A stretch of 64,000 nucleotides of DNA from Burkholderia sp. SRS-W-2-2016 (GCF_001931485.1 NZ_MSDV01000062.1:1-64000); one strand, 5' to 3'. Positions 52,606-60,544 are shown, counted from the first letter of the stretch. A program made the numbers and translations. The notes: generated by a model not told the origin, from the sequence alone.

Positions 52606-53426
52606 CAGTGAAACATCCGCCATTGACTGTCGTGCCAGACGAGGAACGATCCGAGCGTTCGGCGCACGGTCGTGCATTGCTCGACCGCGTGCATGACGCG
52701 CGTGTTGAGTATGTTGAGCTGTCCGGGTCGTCCGTTGATGGTGACGCTGCGCACGTGATCCAGCCGGTCGATGCGCCGGGTTTGCGCGAATTCGCTCATC
52801 AGTTCGTCGAGTTCGGTGCGCGTCTCGGGCCGGTAGTCCCACATGACGAGGCCGGCGCTGTTTTCCGCGTCCTGCACGGACAGGAAGAGCGAGATCTGGT
52901 CGTAGCCTTCGTCGTAACCGTCCTGGATTGGCCAGTTCAGCGGTTCGCGGCCGAAGTGGATCGCATCGCAATGCGGCGGCACGCTGTAGAGCCCGTTGGT
53001 CACCGGCTGGTATTCCCGTTTGGACACGAGCGGGAGTTCGCCCCAGTCACCGACCTGAACCGCCCCCGCGCCCAGCTCGCGGACGCACAGTTTGACGAAT
53101 TCCGTATCGCGCAGCGCCGCGTTGGTGCGGCCTGCATACGAGAAGTAGTCGATCAGGCCTGGGATCAACTGCCCCTTGACCAGACGCTGTGTCGGTCCGA
53201 TCGCCAACCCCGACTTGCCGGCGCCGGCGAAGCTCTGGTGCTGCGTGACGGGCGGGAAGGCGGGATCGTCCCACCATCGGTCGAGCTCGTTCGGGTCGAC
53301 CAGATCGACAAGGACGGCTGCGGCCTTGCGATCGCGAATGAGCAAAGCGGCGTCGGCTAGCGAGAGATCGGCGCGCTCGACCTGCTTTTCGAAATCGTAG
53401 ATTTCGGCGCGATAGTGCTTGTTCAA
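52605..53426 (-). CDS. 2-oxoglutarate/Fe(II) oxygenase, copy B
   Basis: A 273-residue paralogue of the oxygenase at 50711-51532. The iron triad is H152-C-D154 (PPHCDAIHFGR) and H246 (RVMHAVEQC), with the cosubstrate Arg in TVRRTLGSFLV. The TTG start at 53426 is chosen because GGAGG lies eight bases upstream and it aligns N-termini and lengths of the two copies. A longer frame reaching 53531 reads into Arg-rich sequence. It lies 47 bases after the second carrier-protein gene. Two retained copies suggest two successive oxidations of one substrate class. Confidence 0.8.
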   Translation of the reverse strand: MNKHYRAEIYDFEKQVERADLSLADAALLIRDRKAAAVLVDLVDPNELDRWWDDPAFPPVTQHQSFAGAGKSGLAIGPTQRLVKGQLIPGLIDYFSYAGRTNAALRDTEFVKLCVRELGAGAVQVGDWGELPLVSKREYQPVTNGLYSVPPHCDAIHFGREPLNWPIQDGYDEGYDQISLFLSVQDAENSAGLVMWDYRPETRTELDELMSEFAQTRRIDRLDHVRSVTINGRPGQLNILNTRVMHAVEQCTTVRRTLGSFLVWHDSQWRMFH

Positions 53427-53473
53427 AGCGAATTCCTCCGAAGAGAAGACGGTTCCGGATGGCGATCCCGGGA

Positions 53474-53740
53474 CTACCGTGCGGCGACGCTCACGGATTC
53501 GAGCAGTTTTTCGCTGAAGACGCGAAGACACGGGTATTCGAACAGCAGGCGCACCGGCACGTCGTGGCCGAGCTGCTGTTCGAGCTGGGTGCTCACCAGC
53601 GCGGCGGAAATCGACGAGCCGCCGATCATGAAGAAATCGTCGTCAGGCGTCACGGCGTCGCGGCCAAGGACGCTCGCCACAACGGACGCAACGACCTGGT
53701 CGACGCGCCGGACATGAGGGATCTCGATAGGTTGGATCAT
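53474..53740 (-). CDS. Acyl/peptidyl carrier protein, second copy
   Basis: An 88-residue free-standing carrier domain. DDDFFMIGGSSISAALVSTQLEQQLG contains the phosphopantetheine Ser (S43) in the GGSS motif. Helix 1 is RRVDQVVASVVASVLG. The ATG at 53740 gives normal carrier length; an ATG at 53794 would add 18 residues. It lies between the halogenase and an oxygenase gene. In coronamic acid and syringomycin pathways a second carrier receives the halogenated residue through a Cys acyltransferase, and this may be that acceptor. Confidence 0.85.
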   Translation of the reverse strand: MIQPIEIPHVRRVDQVVASVVASVLGRDAVTPDDDFFMIGGSSISAALVSTQLEQQLGHDVPVRLLFEYPCLRVFSEKLLESVSVAAR

Positions 53741-53812
53741 GGGCTTGAACCGGTCGAATGACGAACGGCGCGCCGCGCCGTTCGCCGGTTTCATGGTCGC
53801 GGATGGGGGTGG

Positions 53813-54739
53813 TCAGGCGTAGGACGGTTGCTGCGCGAAGCTGACGCCGCGTGCGTTGCGCTCGACCCTGCGGTTGTGCCCGAATCGATCCTCGCCGGAT
53901 ACGAGCACGACGCCGAACTTGTCGAGCGAGATCTTGCTGCCGTATTCGTCGACGGTATCGGTCCCCGGGTACACCTTGACCGCGGCCGGCACGTAGCGGC
54001 TTGCGTATCCGAGCCGGGTCTGGTCGACCGTGGAGTTCGGGAACGACGAGTGCATCAGCGTCGACCAGAAGATCACGAACTGGCCAGGCTTCATCACGAT
54101 TGACACGGCCTTGCTCTCGTCGGGCTTCCAGTCAGGATCCTTCTGCAGGCTGCGATAGTCGTAGCCGAAGAAGCCGCGCTTGATGCCGTCCTTCTCGAGA
54201 ACGTTGATGTTGGACGGATCGAATTGCATCTTCTTCGATTCGTCATAAAACATCTCTTCGTGCGTGCCCGGCACGAACCGCAGGCAGCCGTTTTCCTCGT
54301 TCGCGTCGGTCAGGGCCGTCCATACCGTGATCGCGCCACCGAACCGCTGGTCGCCCGGCCACACGATTTGCGGCTGCCCCGACGCATGCGCGAACGTGTC
54401 GGCCTGGTGCCAGTCGGTCCCTTCGTCGCCGGGATATTTCGGGAACATCTCCGAGCGCCAGCAGATTACGTCGGGGCCGAGAATCGAGTTGAGTCGCTGG
54501 ACGATTTCCTGCCGGCCGATATGTTCACTGAGTAGATTGACGTCGAGGTGGCGATCGTAATTGGCGATCGGGCTCGTTGCCGGCAGGTCGTAGACCGCGT
54601 GTTCGCGATCGAACAGCTGGGCACGAATGGTTTTGTAACGCTCCCGCGCTTCCTCCGGCGAATAGAGGGTGAATGGGCCGATGTAGCCTTGCGCGCGAAA
54701 GGTGGCGATCTGCTCGGGCGTCAGTCGAAAGTTTTGCAT
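53813..54739 (-). CDS. SyrB2-type non-haem Fe(II)/2-oxoglutarate halogenase
   Basis: A 308-residue halogenase, usually annotated as a phytanoyl-CoA dioxygenase-like protein. The iron motif is H111-Q-A113 (DWHQADTF) with H230 (LMHSSFP). Ala at the position of the usual Asp/Glu opens the chloride site, the hallmark of SyrB2, CmaB and CytC3. Long stretches match SyrB2 as I remember it (EMFPKYPGDEGTDWHQADTF, GGAITVWTALTDANEENGCL, RRGFFGYDYR-like, FVIFWSTLMH, GYASRYVPAAVKVYP). R248 is the likely cosubstrate ligand. Such enzymes chlorinate an unactivated carbon of an aminoacyl-S-carrier. It sits between two carrier-protein genes. Confidence 0.93.
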   Translation of the reverse strand: MQNFRLTPEQIATFRAQGYIGPFTLYSPEEARERYKTIRAQLFDREHAVYDLPATSPIANYDRHLDVNLLSEHIGRQEIVQRLNSILGPDVICWRSEMFPKYPGDEGTDWHQADTFAHASGQPQIVWPGDQRFGGAITVWTALTDANEENGCLRFVPGTHEEMFYDESKKMQFDPSNINVLEKDGIKRGFFGYDYRSLQKDPDWKPDESKAVSIVMKPGQFVIFWSTLMHSSFPNSTVDQTRLGYASRYVPAAVKVYPGTDTVDEYGSKISLDKFGVVLVSGEDRFGHNRRVERNARGVSFAQQPSYA

Positions 54740-54817
54740 GGAAGTGCTCCTGGTCGAATCGATGAAATGCGTCCGCTTCGAATGGACAAAGCGGTGTTCG
54801 GGAAGTGACGGACGCGC

Positions 54818-55063
54818 TTACGCGAGTTCGGCGGCCGCTGCTTCGTAGATGCCGGCCCAGCCGTCAACCGTGGGCGCGGCCATCAGCTTGCTGGTCGGCA
54901 CCCGTACCTGCAGCCGGGTTTCGATCTGGATCTGCAGTTCGACGATCGTCAACGAGCTGGCGCCACGGTTGAAGAAATCCTCGTCGCCGCGCAGGTCGGC
55001 GAAGCCAAGCGTGTCCCGGCAGGTCAAGGCGATCATGTCGGGGATGGCAATCTTTTCAGTCAT
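54818..55063 (-). CDS. Peptidyl carrier protein, first copy
   Basis: An 81-residue free-standing carrier. GDEDFFNRGASSLTIVELQIQIETRL holds the phosphopantetheine Ser (S37). It lies 15 bases downstream of the adenylation-domain gene, so it probably replaces the fused T domain of SyrB1/CmaA and presents the aminoacyl thioester to the halogenase. A good GGAGA-type ribosome site (revcomp of 55068-55072) precedes the ATG. Confidence 0.88.
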   Translation of the reverse strand: MTEKIAIPDMIALTCRDTLGFADLRGDEDFFNRGASSLTIVELQIQIETRLQVRVPTSKLMAAPTVDGWAGIYEAAAAELA

Positions 55064-55078
55064 ATGTTCTCCAGATTT

Positions 55079-56593
55079 TCAGATGGGACTTGCGAGTCGG
55101 AACCGATCGACCTTGCCGTTCGCGTTGACCGGAAGTTCGGCACACACGGCGATGGCGTCGGGAATCATGAAGCCGGGCACCAGCTTGCGCAGTTCACTGC
55201 GTATGAACGCCGACATGTTGTCGCGCTGCTCGTTGGTCTGGACCGTGGCGACCAGCGACTTTTCGCCGTTCCGGTCTTCGCGGACCTGGACGACGCATTC
55301 CTCGACACACGGCAAGCGCGAGACGAGTTGCTGCACCTCGTCGAGGCTGACGCGGTAGCCTCGGATCTTCGTAAGCCGGTCTCGCCGACCGATGAATTCG
55401 AGCGTGCCGTCCGTACGGCGCCGGACGATGTCGCCGGTGCGGTAGAGCAGGCCGGCCCCCAACGGATCCGGTACGAAAGACGCGCGTGTCGCGTCGGGTC
55501 GGTTCAGATAGCCGAGTGCGACGCCGTCGCCGCCGGCGTAGAGTTCTCCTTCCTGCCCGTCGGGAACGGCCGCGAGATCGCCATCGCCGCGGGCGACGAG
55601 CACCGACGTGCCGGTCACGGGCCTGCCGATCGGGACGGTGCCGTCGGGCCGGTTGTCGCGGGTCATCACGTGGCAACAGGTGAACGTCGTGTTTTCGGTC
55701 GGGCCGTATCCGTTGACGACGGTGATGCCGGGGAAGGCATCGAGAACGGCGTTGACCGCGTCCGCCTGCAGGACGTCGCCGCCCGCGAGCAGGACACGCA
55801 GGCCGGTCAGCATGGTCGGATAGCGGCGTACGACCAGATGAAACAGCGCAGCGGTCAGCCACATCACGCTGACGCGCTCGTCGCGAATCAGCAGTGAAAC
55901 GAGGTTCGGATCGAAGATCGCGCTGTCGTACACCACGAGACGCGCGCCATTGAGCAGTGCGCCCCAGATCTCGAACGTCGACGCATCGAAGGTGATTGGG
56001 GACAGCAGCAGGAACGTGTCGTCCGGCTGGATCGCGATGTAGTTCGGTCGGTCTACGAGCCGCACGACGCCGCGATGCGGAACGACGACCCCTTTCGGCT
56101 TGCCGGTGCTTCCGGACGTAAACATCACGTAGGCCGGTGCGTCGCCGCCGTGCGAAGCGACAGGCGGCGGCTCATCGCCCGGTCCGTCGCCCGGTCCGTC
56201 GGCCGGGAGATCGGCGATATGCAGGACCGACAGTTCCAGATCGCGCAGCGTGTCGTCGCCGGCGGCGGCGATCGCGTGCCGCGCCGCGCTGTCGCGTGCG
56301 TATGCGTGCTTGACTGTCTCCGGATAGTTCGGATCGAGCGGGACGAAGACCGCACCGAGCTTGACGATCGCCAGCATCGCGATCACGGCGTTCGCGCAGC
56401 GCGGCAGCATCAGCAGCACGGATGCGCCCTGCGTGACGCCTTGCCGCGCAAGCACCGCGGCAAGGCGGTTCGCGCACCGGTCGAGTTCGCGGTAGGTGAG
56501 GGGCGCCGCGTGCTGCGTTCCTGCCAGTGCGATGCGCTCCGGCGTACGGCGCACCCGCTCGGCGAAACGGCCGTCGATGGTCGAGAGGTTCAT
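55079..56593 (-). CDS. Stand-alone NRPS adenylation domain, Val-like code
   Basis: A 504-residue amino-acid-activating enzyme. Core motifs are A3 YVMFTSGSTGKPKGVV, A4 FDASTFEIWG, A5 NGYGPTE, A7 YRTGD, A8 GRRDRLTKIRGYRVSLDE and A10 NANGKVDRF with the catalytic Lys. Reading the ten specificity positions by eye against GrsA gives D-A-F-W-L-G-G-T-F-K, very close to the classic valine code. No C, T or TE domain is fused. The ATG overlaps the preceding transferase stop (ATGA). It should load an aliphatic amino acid on the carrier encoded next. An acidic Gly/Asp/Pro linker (ADGPGDGPGDEPPP) precedes A3. Confidence 0.88.
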   Translation of the reverse strand: MNLSTIDGRFAERVRRTPERIALAGTQHAAPLTYRELDRCANRLAAVLARQGVTQGASVLLMLPRCANAVIAMLAIVKLGAVFVPLDPNYPETVKHAYARDSAARHAIAAAGDDTLRDLELSVLHIADLPADGPGDGPGDEPPPVASHGGDAPAYVMFTSGSTGKPKGVVVPHRGVVRLVDRPNYIAIQPDDTFLLLSPITFDASTFEIWGALLNGARLVVYDSAIFDPNLVSLLIRDERVSVMWLTAALFHLVVRRYPTMLTGLRVLLAGGDVLQADAVNAVLDAFPGITVVNGYGPTENTTFTCCHVMTRDNRPDGTVPIGRPVTGTSVLVARGDGDLAAVPDGQEGELYAGGDGVALGYLNRPDATRASFVPDPLGAGLLYRTGDIVRRRTDGTLEFIGRRDRLTKIRGYRVSLDEVQQLVSRLPCVEECVVQVREDRNGEKSLVATVQTNEQRDNMSAFIRSELRKLVPGFMIPDAIAVCAELPVNANGKVDRFRLASPI

Positions 56594-57450
56594 TGGACAG
56601 GTTCCGATCGGTTGGCTTGCGTTCCGAAGAATTGCAGCAGCGTGTCCGTCATGGCCGGCGGAGCGCGACACAGCTCATAGTGGTCGCCATCGAACTCGTG
56701 TACGCCTGTCGCGTCCGGCAGGTGCGACACGATGATGTGCGCGCTTTCCGGGAGTACCTGCCGATCGCTTCGCGTCGCGATCACGAGCGTCGGCTGCGTC
56801 ACAGTTGCGGCTTCGTCGAGGAAATCGGTGCGCCGGTATGCCACGTAGTTCAGCCCGTAGCGGTGCAGGTGCGCCGCGCTCGAGAACGGCACCGAGATGA
56901 ACGAGTGGAATTCGGATTGGGGCGCGCCGCGGCTGGACGAGATCTTGTCGAACAGCATGCCGGCCATTTCCTTGCTCGCCGCCGCGACGGGAAGGAGCGC
57001 GTCCACTTCGCGCTGGAAACTGCTCGGCGGACAGACCGACGGCTTCAGCATGAATTCACCGCACACCAGCGCGAGCCGGCGCACGCTGTCCGGGTAGCGG
57101 GCGGCGGCCAGCAGGCCGACGCCGGCGCCGGAGCAGTAGCCGATCACGTCGATCGAGCCGGCGTAACCGACGCAGTCGTTAGCATGCGCGGCGACCGTTA
57201 CGAAATCGCGCACGTGATATTCGACGTCGAATGCGTCGTCTCTCGCGTCGTCCTGCAGGTCGAGCACGAACCGCGATTCCCACGTGATCACGTTGAAATG
57301 CGGCTCGAGCGAGTCACACAGTCGTTCAGCCATCGCATGACGCACGCCGAACGGCAAGACGAGCATCAGGTTGCGCCGGCCGGTCGAGCGCTTCGTATGA
57401 AACACTCGCAGGGGCCGACCGTCGAAGGCAGGAATGGTCTCTTGCTGCAT
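56590..57450 (-). CDS. Aminoacyl-carrier transferase, SyrC/CmaE-like (Cys nucleophile)
   Basis: A 286-residue alpha/beta-hydrolase-fold protein. The nucleophile elbow is G-Y-C106-S-G (DVIGYCSGAGVGLLAAARYP), so Cys replaces the usual Ser. His is in EFDGDHYELC. In SyrC and CmaE the same Cys fold moves aminoacyl groups between carrier proteins rather than hydrolysing them. With two free carriers and a halogenase in the same operon, a shuttle role fits well. It is co-translated with the adenylation gene. An alternative is a polyhydroxybutyrate depolymerase-like hydrolase, which would normally have Ser. Confidence 0.82.
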   Translation of the reverse strand: MQQETIPAFDGRPLRVFHTKRSTGRRNLMLVLPFGVRHAMAERLCDSLEPHFNVITWESRFVLDLQDDARDDAFDVEYHVRDFVTVAAHANDCVGYAGSIDVIGYCSGAGVGLLAAARYPDSVRRLALVCGEFMLKPSVCPPSSFQREVDALLPVAAASKEMAGMLFDKISSSRGAPQSEFHSFISVPFSSAAHLHRYGLNYVAYRRTDFLDEAATVTQPTLVIATRSDRQVLPESAHIIVSHLPDATGVHEFDGDHYELCRAPPAMTDTLLQFFGTQANRSEPVQ

Positions 57451-57511
57451 GGCGCGATATCGTATTGAAGGGACGTTGGGACCGGAGCCGGCCGTGCGAT
57501 CCGGCCTGATC

Positions 57512-58117
57512 TCAACTCGGCGTGGTCGTGCGCGGGCAGTCGACACCCAGCGCCGCGCAGGTGATTTCGTCGATCTCGATCCAGCACGCGAACACCGGCT
57601 TCCCGTCGACGATCTGCGGCGGCGCGGCACGGTGCGCGTGAACGTTCAGACGCATCAGCAGCCGTTCGACGCCGAGCGGCGACACCGTGATGAGGCGCCG
57701 AACGCCGTTGGACCGCGCGAACCGGACCACGTCCGCGAGCAATGTGCGGGTGTTCGCATGGGCGCGCCGCAGGGCGATGGAATCGGCGCCGAGGATGCAT
57801 GATGAAAAGCGGGAGAGTTCCCAGATATGGGGCGAATCCGGAATCGGCACCGTGCCCATCAGCCCGGGGAAAATCTCGCTCAACAGGTACGGCCGATTCG
57901 TCGGTAGCAGGCGGGCGCACGAACAGATGGCGCCGCTTTCATCGCGACCGAAAATATAGATTGTGTCCGCTCGATCGAATTGATCGAACTCCTGCTGATT
58001 GGCTACCGGAAGCTGCCAGCCGAGCTTCTCGATGAATATGGCGTGTCGGTACGATGCGAGTGCCGCAAGGTTCGAAGGGGACAGTTGTGACGCGTTTCCG
58101 ATAGTGGTCTTGTGCAT
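57512..58117 (-). CDS. LuxI-family acyl-homoserine lactone synthase
   Basis: A 201-residue AHL synthase. Family-invariant residues are present: R24, F28 and W34 in YRHAIFIEKLGWQL, D45/D48 in EFDQFDRAD, R69 in SCARLLPT, and E100/R103 in IWELSRFS. GGAG lies seven bases before the ATG. It heads the minus-strand biosynthetic arm, 61 bases upstream of the acyl transferase gene, and follows an rsaM-like gene. A lux box and a good -10 precede it, so positive feedback is likely. Acyl-chain length cannot be read from the sequence. Confidence 0.93.
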   Translation of the reverse strand: MHKTTIGNASQLSPSNLAALASYRHAIFIEKLGWQLPVANQQEFDQFDRADTIYIFGRDESGAICSCARLLPTNRPYLLSEIFPGLMGTVPIPDSPHIWELSRFSSCILGADSIALRRAHANTRTLLADVVRFARSNGVRRLITVSPLGVERLLMRLNVHAHRAAPPQIVDGKPVFACWIEIDEITCAALGVDCPRTTTPS

Positions 58118-58141
58118 GCGTGAACTCCAATGGACGTACGC

Positions 58142-58189
58142 ATTAAATGCGAAATGGAGGGCGCGTCGAAACTGCAATTTGTTACAGGA
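58142..58189 (-). promoter_or_regulatory. Lux-box promoter of luxI and the minus-strand arm
   Basis: On the minus strand tcctgtaacaaattgcagtt (58170-58189) has the CTG-N10-CAG core and closely resembles Burkholderia CepR-type lux boxes. A -10-like TTTAAT (58142-58147) lies downstream, and the implied start is about 44 bases from the box centre, the usual spacing for LuxR activators. The box overlaps the 3' end of the rsaM-like gene. Confidence 0.75.
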
Positions 58190-58604
58190 CCGGCAAGGCC
58201 AGATGCGCGTGGACACCGGCAGTCCACGGCAGCGTATTGATCCATTTCTCGAGCAGGGATCGGGTGTGTTCGGGGCCGACATCGTAGCCTCGTGCGCAGA
58301 CGATCATCACGTTGGTGGTGACGCTGTTCGGAAACATGCGGCAAGTTCGGTCGCGAGTCGTCAACCACGACCAGCCAAAGGTGATCGGCGGTCTCCAGTT
58401 GGTATCGATCCATTCGCAATGGCCTGCGTGGCATGCGGGCAGGCCGAGATCCCATGCGTCGCTCAGTACGCCTTCGTCGCGTGCGGCATAGAGCAGGCCG
58501 AGCGTAATCGATGCGAGCTGTGTGATGGTCACGCGGACGTATCCGTCGTGGGAAGACGTGTCGAAGAATGCCGGCATCGCATGTCCGTCGGATTTCAGGT
58601 CCAA
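58182..58604 (-). CDS. rsaM: RsaM-like (DUF4902) regulator of AHL synthesis
   Basis: A 140-residue small protein of the RsaM/DUF4902 type, which sits next to luxI in many Burkholderia and limits AHL production. Recognisable parts are HDGYVRVTITQLASITLGLLYAARDEGVLSDAWDLGLPA, HCEWIDTNWRPPITFGWSWL and NVMIVCARGYDVGPEHTRSLLEKWINTLPW. The TTG at 58604 is chosen because GGAG lies seven bases upstream; TTG at 58610 or ATG at 58577 are alternatives. Its 3' end overlaps the luxI lux box. Assignment is from remembered family pattern. Confidence 0.7.
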   Translation of the reverse strand: MDLKSDGHAMPAFFDTSSHDGYVRVTITQLASITLGLLYAARDEGVLSDAWDLGLPACHAGHCEWIDTNWRPPITFGWSWLTTRDRTCRMFPNSVTTNVMIVCARGYDVGPEHTRSLLEKWINTLPWTAGVHAHLALPVL

Positions 58605-58968
58605 GAGCAATCTCCTTGCTTGGCGTGTGCGCCGGTCGATGCACGCATGGCGCGCGAACGCTGACCGTTACCTTCAAACACGGACGGACGACTGGCCGGC
58701 CAGCGTCGCCGTGGCTCGTCGGAAGCAGAAAGGCATCGATGCGGAGCGAATCGGCCGCGCGACAGGAAGTAGCCGTTGGCGCGACGATGTGCGGTGTGAT
58801 GCCGGAGGTGATCCGGCTGAATCGCAGTGATCCGGACAGGATTAGTTCGGACACCAAAGGTGCAATGATGGCTCGACATCCGCGACGATGTAGCTGCGCG
58901 GACTCGATGCCGTGAATGAGTTTGGCAGACATTCTGCGGCCATCGGTGGCGGCGCACAATCGCTTTCA

Positions 58969-59008
58969 TCCTGCAAAAAGCTACAGCTGACGATCGGTGC
59001 AGGATATC
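58969..59008 (+). promoter_or_regulatory. Lux-box promoter of the plus-strand arm
   Basis: tcctgcaaaaagctacagct (58969-58988) has CTG-N10-CAG and shares CCTG-AA-CAG spacing with the luxI box. A -10-like gatatc (59003-59008) follows. It lies 124 bases before the GNAT start. The remaining spacer (58605-58968) shows no credible gene. Confidence 0.65.
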
Positions 59009-59111
59009 TGCATCATCGCGACAGACGTATTGGCCAGCCACGTGATGGCATGGGCTGACGCGGGCACTAACAACCCGGTGGACCGCGGCGAAGCGACAAA
59101 GGGAGCGTGGC

Positions 59112-59795
59112 GTGATCGACGTAGCGGATATTGAAGTACGAGATTTTGATAGCGCCGACATCGACGGCTTCATAGCGTACTGGTACGACGGCGGCGACGA
59201 CCATCTGATCGAAATGGGCGTCGATCCGGCGCGGCTGCCCGGCCGCCGGCAGATGCGCGACATGCTTGCGCTCAATATCGAGCGTGACAGGAGTGACGGC
59301 GTGCCGCGCAACGCGATCCTCAGCGTCGCGCTGAAAGGACAGACCGTCGGCGTGCACGAACTCACGCATCTGGAACCGCGCGCCGGGGCGGCGCCAGGAC
59401 GGTACGTCAGCGGCGTCATGCATGCGCATATCTGGAGCCCGGAGCATCGGCGACTCGGCATCGGTATCGTGTCGTACGTGAAGGCGATGGGGGCGTTTTT
59501 TACGCGCTTCTCGCTCGATTCGATCCGGTTCGAGTCGCCGGCCGACAACGTGGGTGCCAATCGGGTCAAGACACGGCTCGGCATCGCTGCGCAGGGAGAG
59601 GGCGTGTTCGATCTGCCGATCCTGCGCACGCCGCTGCGTACGGTCAGGTATAGCGTGACGCCGGATCAGCTTCCGTCCATCACCGCGCGCATGGAAGCGT
59701 TGTGGGAAGCCCGCCGGCACGGCGGCTTGGCTGCGTCGCGCGAGCGGCCAGCGCGTGCGCGATCGACGAACCCAATCTCGACCCGAATGCCATGA
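59112..59795 (+). CDS. GNAT-family N-acyltransferase
   Basis: A 227-residue GCN5-like acetyltransferase. The core is VSGVMHAHIWSPEHRRLGIGIVSYVKAMGAFF (motif A, acyl-CoA pyrophosphate loop), flanked by YWYDGGDDHLIEMGVDPARLPGRRQMRDML and RFESPADNVGANRVKTRLG. The GTG start at 59112 has GGGAG seven bases upstream. It is the first gene of the plus-strand arm and overlaps the thioesterase start (ATGA). Together with the deacylase of the other arm it could N-acylate and later release an amino acid intermediate (inference). Confidence 0.82.
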   Translation: MIDVADIEVRDFDSADIDGFIAYWYDGGDDHLIEMGVDPARLPGRRQMRDMLALNIERDRSDGVPRNAILSVALKGQTVGVHELTHLEPRAGAAPGRYVSGVMHAHIWSPEHRRLGIGIVSYVKAMGAFFTRFSLDSIRFESPADNVGANRVKTRLGIAAQGEGVFDLPILRTPLRTVRYSVTPDQLPSITARMEALWEARRHGGLAASRERPARARSTNPISTRMP

Positions 59796-60544
59796 CCGCG
59801 GCCGCAGCGTTGAAAGTCTTCTTGCCGGTCCGCGCGCCGCGCATCCGGCTCGTGTGCTGCTCTTACGCGGGCGGCAACGCGTCTGCGTACGCCAATTGGC
59901 ATGCGTGGTTGCCGGACGACGTCGAAGTGTGTGCGGTCGAATTGCCCGGGCGCGGCGCACGGCTGCGCGAGCCGCCGTTGCGGACGATGAGCGCGCTCGC
60001 CGACCATGTCATGGCAAGTCTGCTGCCAATCGCCGACTCGGGCGTCGTGCTGTTCGGACACAGCATGGGCGGCGCGCTGGCGCTTGAGCTGGCGAACCGG
60101 CTCGCCGATCTCGGCGTACCTCCGGCCGCGCTTGCGGTGTCCGGATGCGCAGCGCCGCATTTACCGTCGCGACGCCGGCGCCGGCTGCACGATCTGCCGC
60201 GCGACGAGCTGGTGCGGGAATTGAATCTACTGGAAGGTCTGCCCGCCGGGATGCTGGATGCCGATGCCTTCATCGATCTGTTCCTGCCGACGATTCGTGC
60301 GGACCTCGAGTGCCGGGAAACCTGGCGTGCGGCGATTCGAGCGATGCCGGTCCCGATCCATGTGCTCGCCGGCGCCGACGATGCATTGGTCGCACTCGAC
60401 GATCTGGGCGAGTGGCAACGGTATTCGTCGTTGCCGGTCAGCGTGCGGGTGTTCGGCGGCGAGCATTTCTTTATCGATTCGCATCGCGCGGCGGTGCTGG
60501 CGCATTTGTGCGACATCGTCGCGGAACCGTCGGCGGTGCGGTGA
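59792..60544 (+). CDS. Type II thioesterase (GrsT/RifR-like)
   Basis: A 250-residue alpha/beta-hydrolase thioesterase. The N-terminal RLVCCSYAGGNASAYANWHAWLP is the oxyanion region, the nucleophile elbow is LFGHSMGGALALELA (Ser), and the acid and base are in LAGADDALVAL and GGEHFFIDSH. These enzymes hydrolyse acyl groups from carrier proteins, for product release or editing. In coronamic acid synthesis CmaT plays the releasing role. It overlaps the GNAT stop by four bases. Confidence 0.9.
   Translation: MTAAAALKVFLPVRAPRIRLVCCSYAGGNASAYANWHAWLPDDVEVCAVELPGRGARLREPPLRTMSALADHVMASLLPIADSGVVLFGHSMGGALALELANRLADLGVPPAALAVSGCAAPHLPSRRRRRLHDLPRDELVRELNLLEGLPAGMLDADAFIDLFLPTIRADLECRETWRAAIRAMPVPIHVLAGADDALVALDDLGEWQRYSSLPVSVRVFGGEHFFIDSHRAAVLAHLCDIVAEPSAVR

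Noticed and set aside
53813..54739. Phytanoyl-CoA dioxygenase or ectoine hydroxylase
   Set aside because: The HxA motif and close SyrB2-like sequence, with adjacent carrier and adenylation genes, point to a halogenase.
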